Part shown: one piece after another, positions 50,701-62,360 of the stretch
How positions within the stretch are numbered: position 1 is the first letter of the stretch
How the letters are laid out: each line of letters starts with the position of its first letter
From: Apis mellifera
Lineage: Eukaryota; Arthropoda; Insecta; Hymenoptera; Apidae
Length of the DNA stretch: 64,000 nt
Assembly (NCBI RefSeq): GCF_003254395.2
Contig: NC_037641.1
Span: 12,362,501-12,426,500, forward strand
Direction: 5' to 3'
Made by a program: the position numbers and the translations under genes
The notes under the pieces: model-generated
The model's database searches: none
The model's input: only the letters and a program-made list of their open reading frames with translations
What the model was told of the DNA's origin: nothing

Positions 50701-53700
50701 ACTTTTTTATAATCTTCAAGTTTCTTGATAATTCTCGATAGCCGGAAAGCTATGGAATCGAGAGATATGCGTGGGTTCCAGGTACCGGAATCGAAGCGAG
50801 GCCAAAGAGGACTCGGAAGAGGCACGGAGAGAGGTACGGAGACACCGATATTGGGTTAGTTTTTACGGCTGGTTTCTAGTTTCCACAGTGGTGCAATGAG
50901 GCCTGGGTTTCCCGTAGACGAGCACCACGTTCCAGATTATAGTCGCCGACGCGGTGCCAGAAGAATGGAAAAAAAAAAAAGAAAGTCATCAATGAGTATC
51001 AGCCTTGATCCATAACCTATACAGATTCTAATTTGAATCTGTCAGATTCGAAGGAATAATTTGCCTCTGCGAATAAAATCGTTGGGCGAATCGAAGAGAC
51101 GAACGATTTCGTGTCACCAGTTATCCCTTAAACGCCGCCATTGGCGGAAACACGGAGAAAAACACGGAGGGAAGAGTGCGTAGGCTAGAGCGGATTACAA
51201 CAGGATGCGAGCGACGCGTTCGATCGGCCGCAAATGGGCGGACAAGTTTTTCCGCGATTCTCCTAGAAATAAATATAACGCTCTCCCGATTTATCTTGGC
51301 TCGCATCGTTTCTCGCGAACGGGTTAACGCGTGCGTGATTGAAAAGTTTCTTCCGATCCACTCTTTCGAGTCAACCCCTTTGTAAAAGTGGCTGCACGAC
51401 GAATCGTCGATTGCGAGTGATCGACGAAAGATGAAAAATGGCCGCGTGCGTAGATAGGTTAAATCGGCTACAATTTTTCTCGACTCGTCTCGATGAATCT
51501 GTAGTATCGATATTCGATCGCTAACGGTAAGATGACGCGAGCTCTCGTCCCTTCCTTTCATTTAACTTTCATTAAGATTGACGGGTATTGACCTTTGTCG
51601 AGACCTCGTGTCGTCTCTTCGTACATTACTCGTCGATGTAATGTTCTCGTGTCGAATATTTTTCTCACGTTCCGCATTTTTCCTTCCCGATGTCTAAATA
51701 AATATTCACACTGTGAAGAATCGTCAATTATCTTTACAATTACACAATCTCGTTTTTTAACGCGAGTCAAACAAGCCACATTTCACACTTATCGTTCGTT
51801 TTCAATATATATAATTTCGTGCATACATTGAAAAATCGGATGGATCGTTGGATTATTGAGAAAGGATTAGATTCTTACACGTTTCGATTACGATTTGTTT
51901 AAAGAGAATGAAAAAAATTTCGATTTTTCGGGAAATTTCGACACGAAATAAACACTTACCGATAGAATCAGTTCTCTTCTGTGTCGGTAATTATATTTCA
52001 TTGATTTTTTTCTCAACATGTACGTACATCTATACGCAAAAGCAGAAATCTCTCGACGAGAAATTTATGTTATCGACGTACTAAATGAATTTTAAATCTA
52101 TATTCTTTATATGAACCCTCGATTCTTTCTAACCTCTTTTTTCTTGTCATTCTTCAATTATGACTATTTCGTTTTTGTGATTCTAACGATTCACGATTTG
52201 AATTGAAATTTTCTCTAGACTCAAAAATTGTAATATTTTATCCGAAGTGTTCGATCAGATTATAAATTATGTTATATACCAAAATAAAATTGTATTTCTT
52301 TTTTTCGTTTTTCACTGAGTTACTCTGTTTCATTGAAGAAGTTTCAAAGAATCAAAAACGAATCGAAATCGAGGATAGGAATTAAGGCTCATTAATGCCA
52401 ATAAATCGTAAATCGTAAATCGTAAATAAATATTGCCAAAGGCCTTTGCTCGCTATAAATTATCCAATGGGTGTGTAATCGATTGCCGTTTCTTCCTCGA
52501 TCCAATTCAATGCTGTTGTTCGATAAGAAAATTACCGATGCATCGATTACGTGACATATTTTCAAATTACGGATCGATTTTGCGATATGCAAAGATTCGA
52601 TCAAGTCTATGAAATCTAAACTTTATACGAGACACATAGTAACCGATAATACGATAATTTATTGATAAACGGAAAATCAACAAAACGTGTGACCGTCAGG
52701 TACAATTCATCATACGTAACAAAGTACACACTTATACATAGAGTACGTACGAAATTAATATTATTATGATGTTTTGAATCTGTCTCATCATCGTTTGTAA
52801 TCTCGAGTATGTGAGCGATCGCGATACCACGCACAAATAGTCCTTTTTTCGCAACGTCTAACAAATGATGTATCTGATGTGCAAATACAACGCGAAGTAA
52901 CTCGAATAACACAGGCGGCGACACAGTCGCCATTATTACAATCGCAACCAATTTCAAGCGAATAAAAACGAACGAAATTCAATTGTTGGATATCGATGAC
53001 AAATACAATGACCGGTAAACGTAAGATTAGCATTAATAATACGAAATTGCAATGACAATATCTATGTAAATTTGATTCTTACACTACGTTTTACGTTTTC
53101 ATAAAATTATCATTTTACTTATTGCGAGTTGCATCGATCGCGCAGAATCGAGAGCATACAAACGTTAAACAATATAACGAAACGATAAATACGTACAATC
53201 GCGTTAATTATTATATGTATATTACGATAAATACTTCTCACGAGCAACATTGTTCTTTCCATGCACATATATGCTCAAACTACAATCGACTCGTTCGAGT
53301 AACAAGCAGCACCAATTGAAACACTTTTCTACGGATCTAACGATCGATTGTGTGCAATAATATTCTATCAAAAGTCATTTACATAATCGTGTACATGTTT
53401 GAAACAGGTTCGTTGAGCAATTTGTCACAACACATGACAATATGTTATATTTCATATACGTGTACATATATATATGTATATATGCATGCGTGTATTGATT
53501 TATACGCATTCATTCTGACGCGCGCTCGTGTCTACGTATACTGGCACATTAGAAATTGGCGCGCGTTCTCGTATCGAAGACAAGACTGTGGCTAAGATCG
53601 ATCTAGCTCGCGGATCTGCCACGGTGAGTCTTTGCGATAACGATCGCGTAATGTTACGTGAGTAAAATAATTAAACAACGCATGAAAAATTGTGAGGAAA

Positions 53701-53961
53701 TTCGATCGAGTGAAATTCTACGCGAATTAAATAAATACATATTATCAAGTAAGCTACGATCGAACCAACCTTCCTCGCATCCTTGTCCTCATCCTATACT
53801 TTGATTAGCTACCGCGCAGTCCCGCAAATTCGCTCGTTTGACCAAGGCGTGTCATTCGTTTCACGCCTGTTTCTCCTACGCGCTAGAACGTGGAACGTCG
53901 GATTCCTGTGGGACTTGGAAGTAACGCCTGGAAGAAAAATCTTTCTCCACCGGGAACAGTT
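47751..53961. other. Non-coding region: 3' flank and intergenic DNA
   Basis: 6.2 kb without a supported gene, between two convergent genes. It includes the 3' UTR of the EVH1-like gene (A-rich run with GAAAAAAAG units at 48081-48129) and the 3' flank of the secreted Ser/Thr/Pro protein. The open frames seen (50186-50512, 51121-51561, 52616-52957) lack domains, signal peptides or codon bias. Around 50740-50960 the sequence is G+C-rich but has no clear exon structure. Confidence 0.5.
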
Positions 53962-56900
53962 TTAATTGCCGTTTATCTCGATCGTTGTCACCGAGTTTAC
54001 CCGAGTTTGCTCGTCCTCCGTCGTGGAGGAAGAAGGTGGCACGGTGAAGCTAGCTAGACCACTCTCGACCAGGCTCATAAGATCGTTCTGACGCGCCCGC
54101 GCGAGTTTCTCGCTACGCGCTTTTTCCTCCGCTTTCTTCTTCTCGATCACAGCCTGGTTCGCGCGATTGTTGTTCCTCGTGCTCTCTTGGACGAATTGCT
54201 CGAATTTCGACAATTGCCTCTCTGTCGCGCTTTCGAAGATCTCGTTTCCCTCCACGGGTATACCGTGTTTACTCACCGTGGGCTTGTAAGTCTTCACCTT
54301 CGAATGACCTTGGATGATGAGATACATCGGGCCACGAATAGGTTTGGCCGGTTGTTTGTAATGGGAGAAAATTGGATCTGTGGTCAAGCTCGGCATGGTA
54401 GTGATTCGAGGTGTGGTCGATATATTTTTTCGATTCTCTTCCTCCTCTCTTTCCTCCTCCTCCTCCTCTTCCTTCTTTCCTTCCGTTTTCACAGGGGGGG
54501 CACGGTCTGTCATTTCCGGGTGTCGAGTGTGCCCGTCGAAAAGAGGAACGGGCGAGTTCTCGGCCGAGGACGAGACGGTAGGCAAGAATGAAGGTGCGGT
54601 AGGCGTGGTGAAGATGGACGCGGCGCTGGTGTCCGGAATGCGGGATCGGTGTCGATCGAAATAGTGCTCCTCGCTTTGACCGATCGAGTGCGCGGTCAAA
54701 GTGGGGAGTGGCGGCGAGTCGGGCGACATAGCGGGGAAATTGTGCAACTGCGGCGACCGATGCGCCCCCGACTGATGGTCCACGTGATCGATGGTCGGTC
54801 TCATAGGCGGTGGCGCGTGCATGTGCGTCATCGGTGGGAACATGGGCATCGAGACTGGAGCGCGGAAACCGACGGTTGGACGCATACCGCCGACAACGTG
54901 CATCGTTCCGTGGTTGGGCCTGGTCTGTGGATGCATCATGGAGGAGAGGGGAGCTTGCGGCGGTCCGAATCCGAGCAAAGAATCGACGGGGCGCCTGGAC
55001 GAAAATGGAGGAGCCATCGTCGAGTGGAAATGCATCCCGTGCTGTTGGACACTCGACATCATCTTGTTCGGGGATAAAGGGGATTGAGAATTCTCCGAGA
55101 CGATCGAGGATGATGATCCTCCTCCTCTGATCGCCGAATTTCGAATCGGTTGAAACTCGACTCTCGACGTTTCCGTCGTTGTCGAATTTTCCGGCAGACT
55201 AGAGGTCGCTATTGTCTCCGTCGCTGTGATCGCTGGCGTCGCCGAGCTCGAAGATGTCGCTTTTTTCTCCGAGTAATTGGTCGGCATCACCACCGCCACC
55301 GGCCCTTTTTTCGCGTCGTGAGTCGCTTCTGCGTCGATGAAGTCGTGAGGCGAGTTAGCTACGACGATGTGCATCTTCTCGTCCTCCGCGTTTTCGTTTT
55401 CAACGTTGACCGAGTCGGTAGTGGTAATAATCGTCATCGAGGCCGTGACAGGGGACGCTGTATCCACACCTTTTTGACCGACCACCACCTCTTCGTTCTC
55501 GTTGCTATCTCCGTCGACTATTATGTTCGCGTTTTGTTCCACGACCACCTCGTGATTCGAGGATGCAGCCGCTTGGTGGTCGATCGATTCGTATTGATCG
55601 CGGCCTGAATAATCCTGACGTACACCGTTCGACGTGGTCGATGTCGATAAGGAGCCGCCACCTGGTGAGGGGGGCCATCCGCCGGACAGTGTTTGCGTCG
55701 AGTGATATATCAAATTGGACTTTTCCAGGGAGACGGAAGGTGTCGTCGCGGTTTCGTGCTTGGGTCTGGCGGATTGCGGTGACGAGGGCCCGTACACGCT
55801 CTTGATCGTCTCCACCTGAGTGGAGATCGGACTTTTGCTCGGGGGGAATTTCAACTGCGAGGCGGCTTGCGATTTTCCCGGCTGATTGTACGTCTTAGAG
55901 GGCGGTAGAGGCGCGTAGAACTGCGCGTCTTGAAGCACCGGTCCTTCCTCCGTTTGAGTGTTGAATTGTTGAGTGGGCTCGACGAAGCTCACGATCTTAT
56001 CTTTCTGCGTCAACGGTGGGGGAAGCATCATCGTGTACGGTTTCGTTTTTTGATTGTAGAACGGGCTCGGATAGTAGCTGGACGGTATCGATTGAATCCT
56101 GTTTTGATTCCTGTAGTCGAGGGGCCCGTTTCTAAAGTTGCTCGTCCGCACCAGTTTTGGCGGCTCCGCCCCCGTGCTCCCGGTGAAGTCGTTCCTGTAC
56201 GAGGAAACGGAATCCTGGTGACTCGATCTCGTGAATTTCGGCCCGTCCACGAATTTCAAAAATTGCTCCGGTATCTTCGGGCTAGTCTTCTTCGCGGTTA
56301 CACCCAGGACTAGGATATCCCGTTTGGTGGACGGCTCGGTCGTGTGAGAATCCAGCCAATATTGAACCCTGTCCAGCACGGGGGGCACGTAATCGAAGGT
56401 AGGATTGTTCTTGAGGGGATCGCCGCGTCCAAGCGGCGTCCACTCGTCGTAATCCATTCTGAGCGAAAACACACGCGGTTTGCTCTCATTCTGGCCTGGA
56501 AAAGAAAAAACAAATCGACTCGTTCATTGGCTCGAGGTGACAAATCAAAATAAAGATCGTTTCAAAATTCTATACCAAATCGATCGATTTACGTCTTTTT
56601 TTTTTCGTTACGTTTATTTCGTTAAAATTTTACATTGGAGACAAGATAGGATGAGATCGTCGAGCTATTTCTCTGTAATAATCCGAATATTCGATCGACG
56701 GGTAAAATTTCTCTCATCCGTTTCTGCTTGTAACGCAAGTTGATGCGTTTCAATATGCGCTCTCGCTACGAGCATTAACCGTCCATACGGCACGTCCTAC
56801 TACGGAAACCCGGTGTGGAAATAGAAACGAAGTACGAAGATATAAGAGACCTAGGTATAACGCGCAAGGAGAAAACTCTCGAGCTCTCGAGGACCATCGC

Positions 56901-58546
56901 GTTGAGATAAAACGCGATGGGAGCGTGACGTGTGAAAGAAAGATAGAAAGAAAACAAAATATCGTTGTTTTGCCCGCATTGCCCTTTCGTCGAATCGTCT
57001 CTCCTTATCTTTCTCCATTACAACGAGATAATAAAAATGTATTTCGTCGAATCGTTGAACGAGACTGAAATTCGTCATCCATGAGTATAGTGTCACCACG
57101 TGTATAGCCTGCAGGCGTCCCTTTTTGAACGGGTGTGGCTCGATATATCCAAAATACGGGAATCTCTTTCCAAATTTCCACGTGAGAAATCGTTAGGGCA
57201 AAGCGCACGGCAAAAGTGAGTACAGGTGTAGTATAGGATGTATATACGCACGCTGAATGTGTGCACTGTCCGTTTTCATGAGGGCACGCTGCTCCATGCG
57301 TTGACAACTGAGCAAAGATTCATTAAGGCTAAGTGCTTGCAGTCCCTGCCGCCGTCGTCGAGACAAGAGGAACGAATTTCTTTCGTGTCCCAGATTTTTT
57401 TTTTTTTTTCTCTCTCTCTCGCGAACTTCGAATCGTCCCTATTAAAAATATGAATTAATAATTGTATACATCCTTTTATACATATTATACCCGTTTTATT
57501 GAATCGAGCCTCGTTCGGTCTCGTCGATACGCAAATTATCGACGTGGTTACGTAGTTTTATATATATATACGTCTGTTTTGCATCGCCACGTGTATTATC
57601 GAGCTCGATCGAATCGATTTGATCATTCGGTATGAATCGGTTTCGAACGACCACGATTTCTCTCTCTCTCTCTGTTTCTGCTCATTGATAAAAAAAGGAT
57701 TATTCCCGACAAAGTAATCGTCGAACAAAGAGGTATACTGTGTCGTCTAACAGGCGAGTGTACAAGCGTTTTCCTATGTTGCATGTGTATCGATACACGT
57801 GAGTGTTCTTTTAGCACCGAGCTGAGTGACCTACTGACCCGGCACACACGCTTAGGCACACGCAGACGTGTACGTAAAATTTCTCGGCGACGGCAATACG
57901 TTTTTTCACTAAATTCAACGTATCCATGGGTTATTGAAACGTTTGCTAGGTGGCGGCGGAATGGCACGGTGACGGCCGACGGACGTAGCAGTGGCGGTAG
58001 CGGTAGTCGAAAAATTACGATTATCGAGCATGTGCTCGATCGTCGTGACATTGCTCGCTCGGGACGCGCGACCTCTCTCTCTCTCTCTCTGTCTCTGCCT
58101 CTGTCTCTCGAACATCCCGAATTGGCGCAATTGGCTCGTGGTTTCGTGTGCATCCTCGCCGATCCTCTCATGCTTTTCGCATTTTCTGCAGTACGTCGAT
58201 CGAAATATCCGCAAAACGGCAGTCCGCGATGCCAAAACGTCGATTGTCGTTTGAGAGTGGCGATATATTTCGAATATATATTTATCTAATATCGTAATCT
58301 AAATTCATTTTGGACGAGATTCTCTTCCATTTAACGTTAATCTTACGATCGATCGGGTATACGTAACGTTTGTATTCGAAAAAAAGAAAAAGGAAAAAGA
58401 AAGAAAGAAAGAAATGCTAGAAATAGAGAAATCGATGACTCACCAGTCTTGTTTTCAAACGTGGACGAAACACTTTGACAGGACGAACAGCAGAACAATC
58501 CTGCCAAGAATAACCATTTGTACAGATCCGCCGTTCCTCCCGGCAT
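53962..58546 (-). CDS. Secreted Ser/Thr/Pro-rich (mucin-like) protein
   Basis: Two coding exons: 58444-58546 (ATG at 58546) and 53962-56495, joined in phase to 878 residues; a 3' splice site (TTTCAG) just before the AAAATG shows that at least one 5' UTR exon lies further upstream. Exon 1 is a signal peptide (hydrophobic core YKWLFLAGLFCCSSC). Exon 2 opens with a conserved-looking block, YDEWTPLGRGDPLKNNPTFDYVPPVLDRVQYW, followed by ~600 residues rich in Ser, Thr, Pro, Met and His, a Glu-rich run (KKEEEEEEEREEEE, about residue 700), and a folded-looking C-terminal part (GPMYLIIQGHSKVKTYKPTV, then a charged helix with KKKAEEKARSEKLARARQ). No membrane segment or cysteine-rich module was seen. 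It is likely an extracellular, glycosylated protein; no function can be assigned. The 1.95-kb intron is CpG-rich and non-coding. Confidence 0.8.
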
Positions 58547-60637
58547 TTTCTGAAACAATCAAATTCGAATAAGATAGCACGCTGATATATTTGATCAACG
58601 CGAGTTGAGTACGTACACGTGTATGCATACGAGTAAGTACATTGACACAGTGGATGAAGACATCCACTCTCCGTTCACGTTCTTTTTCAATATCGATCGT
58701 CTATGTTCTACTTATCGACGTTACAATTACGCGGGATTGCACAATCGGTAAGTAGCGATGTCGAAATAACGCACGCAGCTCTCGTACAAGAGCTGGAAGC
58801 GAAGAGTAAGGTTAGAATCGAACCTCCTGCCTTTATCATCGGATTCGAATACAAAAAAAAAAAAAAAAAAAAACCTCTTCTAGTCGTAGAACATTTTATA
58901 CGGCGACAAGAAATAGCGGTATTTCGACGTTGGAGGTAGTTCGCTACGCTCTCGAGAAGTTTGCATCCAAGTTATTAATGAATTCCGTAAGAAGGAGACC
59001 GTAGTTGAACCGTAGTGGGCCAGAAAAGACGGTTGAAATTGTAAGGTACGCGCAGGCGCAGGCGCGCACGCGCGAACCTCGTCCGTGAATTCGGATTCAA
59101 AACCATCGAAGGATTCGTCGGTAATACTTTCACCCGAGACATGTGCAAATCACACTAGCAACGCGCGAACGGTCATCGACCAATCCTCGTCGTCGTACCT
59201 CGTCGTTGCATCTATCTCGCTCTAATTTCTTCTATTTCCCGACCGTAATAATCTAACCTTGAAACATGAATATCCGTTGATTATCCGAGAAGCGTTTCTC
59301 GAATTTTAATTCGAATATAATTTAACCAGCTATAATATAGTTTCTTATTAGGAATTAAATACATCGTTCAATGCGATAGGTATATGAACCAATCATCAAC
59401 GTTAATGGTTCAGACACGGCATATTGCCGACTGATGCAATTGCTGAGAGATATGTACAGGATCTTATTGCAAGTTAACTCACTGTTAGAAGCAACGAATG
59501 AACGATTGTGATTGCGTCAAAGATTTGAAAATATACGAAAATAGGGATGTTTACCAATGCATTGTAAATTTCGGAAAGCTTGCTGAAAGAAGCGGTTTCC
59601 ATGGTATTTGCACGTGTGATCGTGGTGTATCGAACAGAGAGGAAAGAGAGAAGAGAGAGAGAGACACGTGGTAACGGTAGACGATGCTTCAGGCGCCGAG
59701 CTTCTCTCTCTCTCTCTCTCTCTCTCCCTTTCCTCCCTCTTTCTCTCTCTCTCTCTGTCTGTGTGGAATAAGATTCCCAAAGAAAGAACGTGGCCAGCAT
59801 GGACGAACGAGCAAAGAATGCCGCCTTCTGCGATGCCGCCTTCAGATTCGGCGTGATTCGACCTTGAACCTCCGATCGAACAACGTCCATCTTGAAATTT
59901 TCCAACAACGGTACAACAAGATATCGTGCGTAAAGTTGAACAGGGTTGTGATTGTCTCAAACTTTTGCTTCTTCTACCGAGAACTTATATATGTATATAT
60001 ATATATATAAATATACAATAAGTGTAAAAGATAAATGTAATATTTTCTTAGAAAAGGACGCGGCCTACCATTTACGTCCATTTACACGATTCTTCTTCCC
60101 GTATCGTTTCTCATGGCTATATTTATTGTCCGTTTCGCGAGTCGAGCCTCCGTTTAAGCATAATTTATGGACGCGCGAATAGACTGGCTGGAAGCTTATA
60201 AGAAGGAAAACAGAGATAGCAGAGAAAGTAGAGACGTTATGGGATTCCTCGTGAGAAAATATTTCTAAATTGAATCATTCGATTCCGGAATGTATTCCGT
60301 TTCCGAGAAGAGATGAATTTAGTAAAAAATGTTAAATAACGATAATTTATAAATAAAATACTTTTAGAAAGAATATATATATATATATATATTTTTCCCC
60401 GGTTTATCTTCAAATCATTTTCGTACAAGCAATTATACATTTGATTGCCTATAAAATACGCATAATCGCGAAACATCGTGTTTATATCTAAATCTTACTA
60501 CTACAGAGAATTAGCCGCAAAATGTACCCGCATTTTACGTCTTATCGATATCTCGAAATACGTATTTAAAAGCTTCATCATTTGAAATCGCCATACTACC
60601 TCTGACCCTAATTGCTCGTTGGATTCTTCGCGATAAA

Positions 60638-60665
60638 AGAGAGCGAGCGAGCGAGCGAGCGAGCG

Positions 60666-60699
<34 letters not shown>
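60638..60699. repeat. (GCGA)n(GA)n microsatellite
   Basis: GCGA tetramers run directly into a GA dinucleotide tract of about 30 bases. Confidence 0.95.
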
Positions 60700-60702
<3 letters not shown>

Positions 60703-61825
60703 GAGAGCGCAATAAAAAACGCATATTCGCAAACACTTTGATTCGTAAAACATTACCATCAAGATGCGTAATATAAGCGAATTAAGCGGGCTGTTATTTA
60801 AGGGACGAGAGAAATGAAGAGAGGAAAAGAGAAGGGTAGACGAAAACCGGAGCGGGAAGAAACGGTGCGGCACGAACGGCCCTGAGATCGAGGTTGGCTC
60901 GCGAGACAGCGTGGCCCCACGGTTTCACTTTATCTCTCTCTCCTGTGGACCACACAACGCTACCCGTGCGCGTGTGGACGACGTGACTGGGGAAAAAAAC
61001 GTGGCCAAAAAAATTCTCCTCGCTGTGTCGCGTGTATTAGCAAACGTATACACAAACATACGTAGCTGTGTTCGTATTGAATTGACCGAGCTACGGCCGT
61101 TAATTTCAACTTTGTGCGAACGAGCAAAAGAGAGGAAAAAAAAAAAAGAAAAAAAAGCCTCGCGATCGAAAGTGGTAATAATCTTTCGATATCGTGTATC
61201 GGTCGATAAGATGCAAGAAATTATCGAGGTTAATAGGCGAGGAAGCGAGCAGCGATGCAACTGGATTGTTCATCGGTGGCGCGAGCCGGCCGGAAGGAAA
61301 CGGTCGTTTCGGTTTTGCTTTCCACACTCGGTGCGCGATCCTTTCCTAATTACGATCGGTCGGTAACCGAGATGCCTAATGGATCCGTGGTGTAAACCGA
61401 ATTTGTTGGACGGAGAGTTGGAAGAATAGAGGGAAGGGACAGCTGTTTTCTTTTCGTCGAAAGAAGAAACGAGACTTTAACGAGACTTTATACGAGGGGG
61501 AAGAGGGCCGCGAGAGGGAGACGTGGCCCCAAAACGAAACCGGCCTATATTAGCTAAGAAGGCGTATTACGTATGCAGGCCGTTCGATCTCACTGCCGCT
61601 CCTCTTCCCGCGTGCGATGAAATTTTCATGGTGCGCGGGGATATACCCATGCGAAACCGTACCGACACGCTGTCCCACGAATCTTTCCCCGATCCGACGC
61701 CGGCTGCCCGGGGACCCATAGCGCGAGCAATAAAAGACCGCAGAAGCGAGAAAAAGTAGTCGGCCGGCAAACTTCGAGACCTTACCGACCCGCCATCGTG
61801 TCGAAATAAGCGTTCGACAGTTCCA

Positions 61826-62360
61826 TGCGAAAAATCGATACCGCTTTTGTTCTCGCGTTTAATCAACGATATCATTTATTTTTCTCGCTCGATAATTTTC
61901 TCTTTTTATAATTTTATAAATTTAATCGCTGCATTTAATCAAACGTATTATATTTCGATCCGAAAAATCGATCTCGCTCTCGTCCTTTCGTTCAATTTTC
62001 TCCTTTTTATGAATTTACTGCATTTATTGGATATACGATAGAATAATGAATTTTTCGATTCAAAAAATCAATCTTATTTTTCTCTTTGCATTTAATATCG
62101 ATTTCCTTCTTTTTTGTCAATTTTATGAATCTAATTATTTAGATTTTTTTGATCCAAAAGATCGATCCCATTTTTATCTTTCCGTTTAACATCGATATCA
62201 TCCATTTTTCGCAAATTTTCTCCCTTTTAAAAATTTTACAAATTTAGTCGTTGTAAATTTATCGAATATTTTTTTCATGAAATAGTTCGATCTTACTTTT
62301 ATCTTACTTGTATTTAATTCTGCGCATATATATCATTTCACAAATTTACAAATTTTATCG
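61826..62360. repeat. Degenerate tandem repeat, 4-5 copies
   Basis: Copies begin near 61826, 61959, 62059, 62152 and, more weakly, 62282. Each starts with a form of CGATCCGAAAAATCGATCTC, continues with a TTTTATCTTTCGTTTAA-like segment, ATCGATATCATTTATTTTTC and a TTTTATAAATTTA-like end. Copy lengths range from about 93 to 133 bases. Confidence 0.75.

Noticed and set aside
54187..56313. Several plus-strand frames of 80-150 codons
   Set aside because: They are antisense shadows of the large exon of the secreted Ser/Thr/Pro protein and are Arg/Val/His-rich without domains.
58800..58840. Box-B-like GGTTCGATTC on the minus strand (tRNA candidate)
   Set aside because: No matching box A or cloverleaf stems could be drawn around it.
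61523..61759. 78-codon frame in GC-rich DNA
   Set aside because: No recognisable family, overlapped by a similar frame on the other strand; judged chance.
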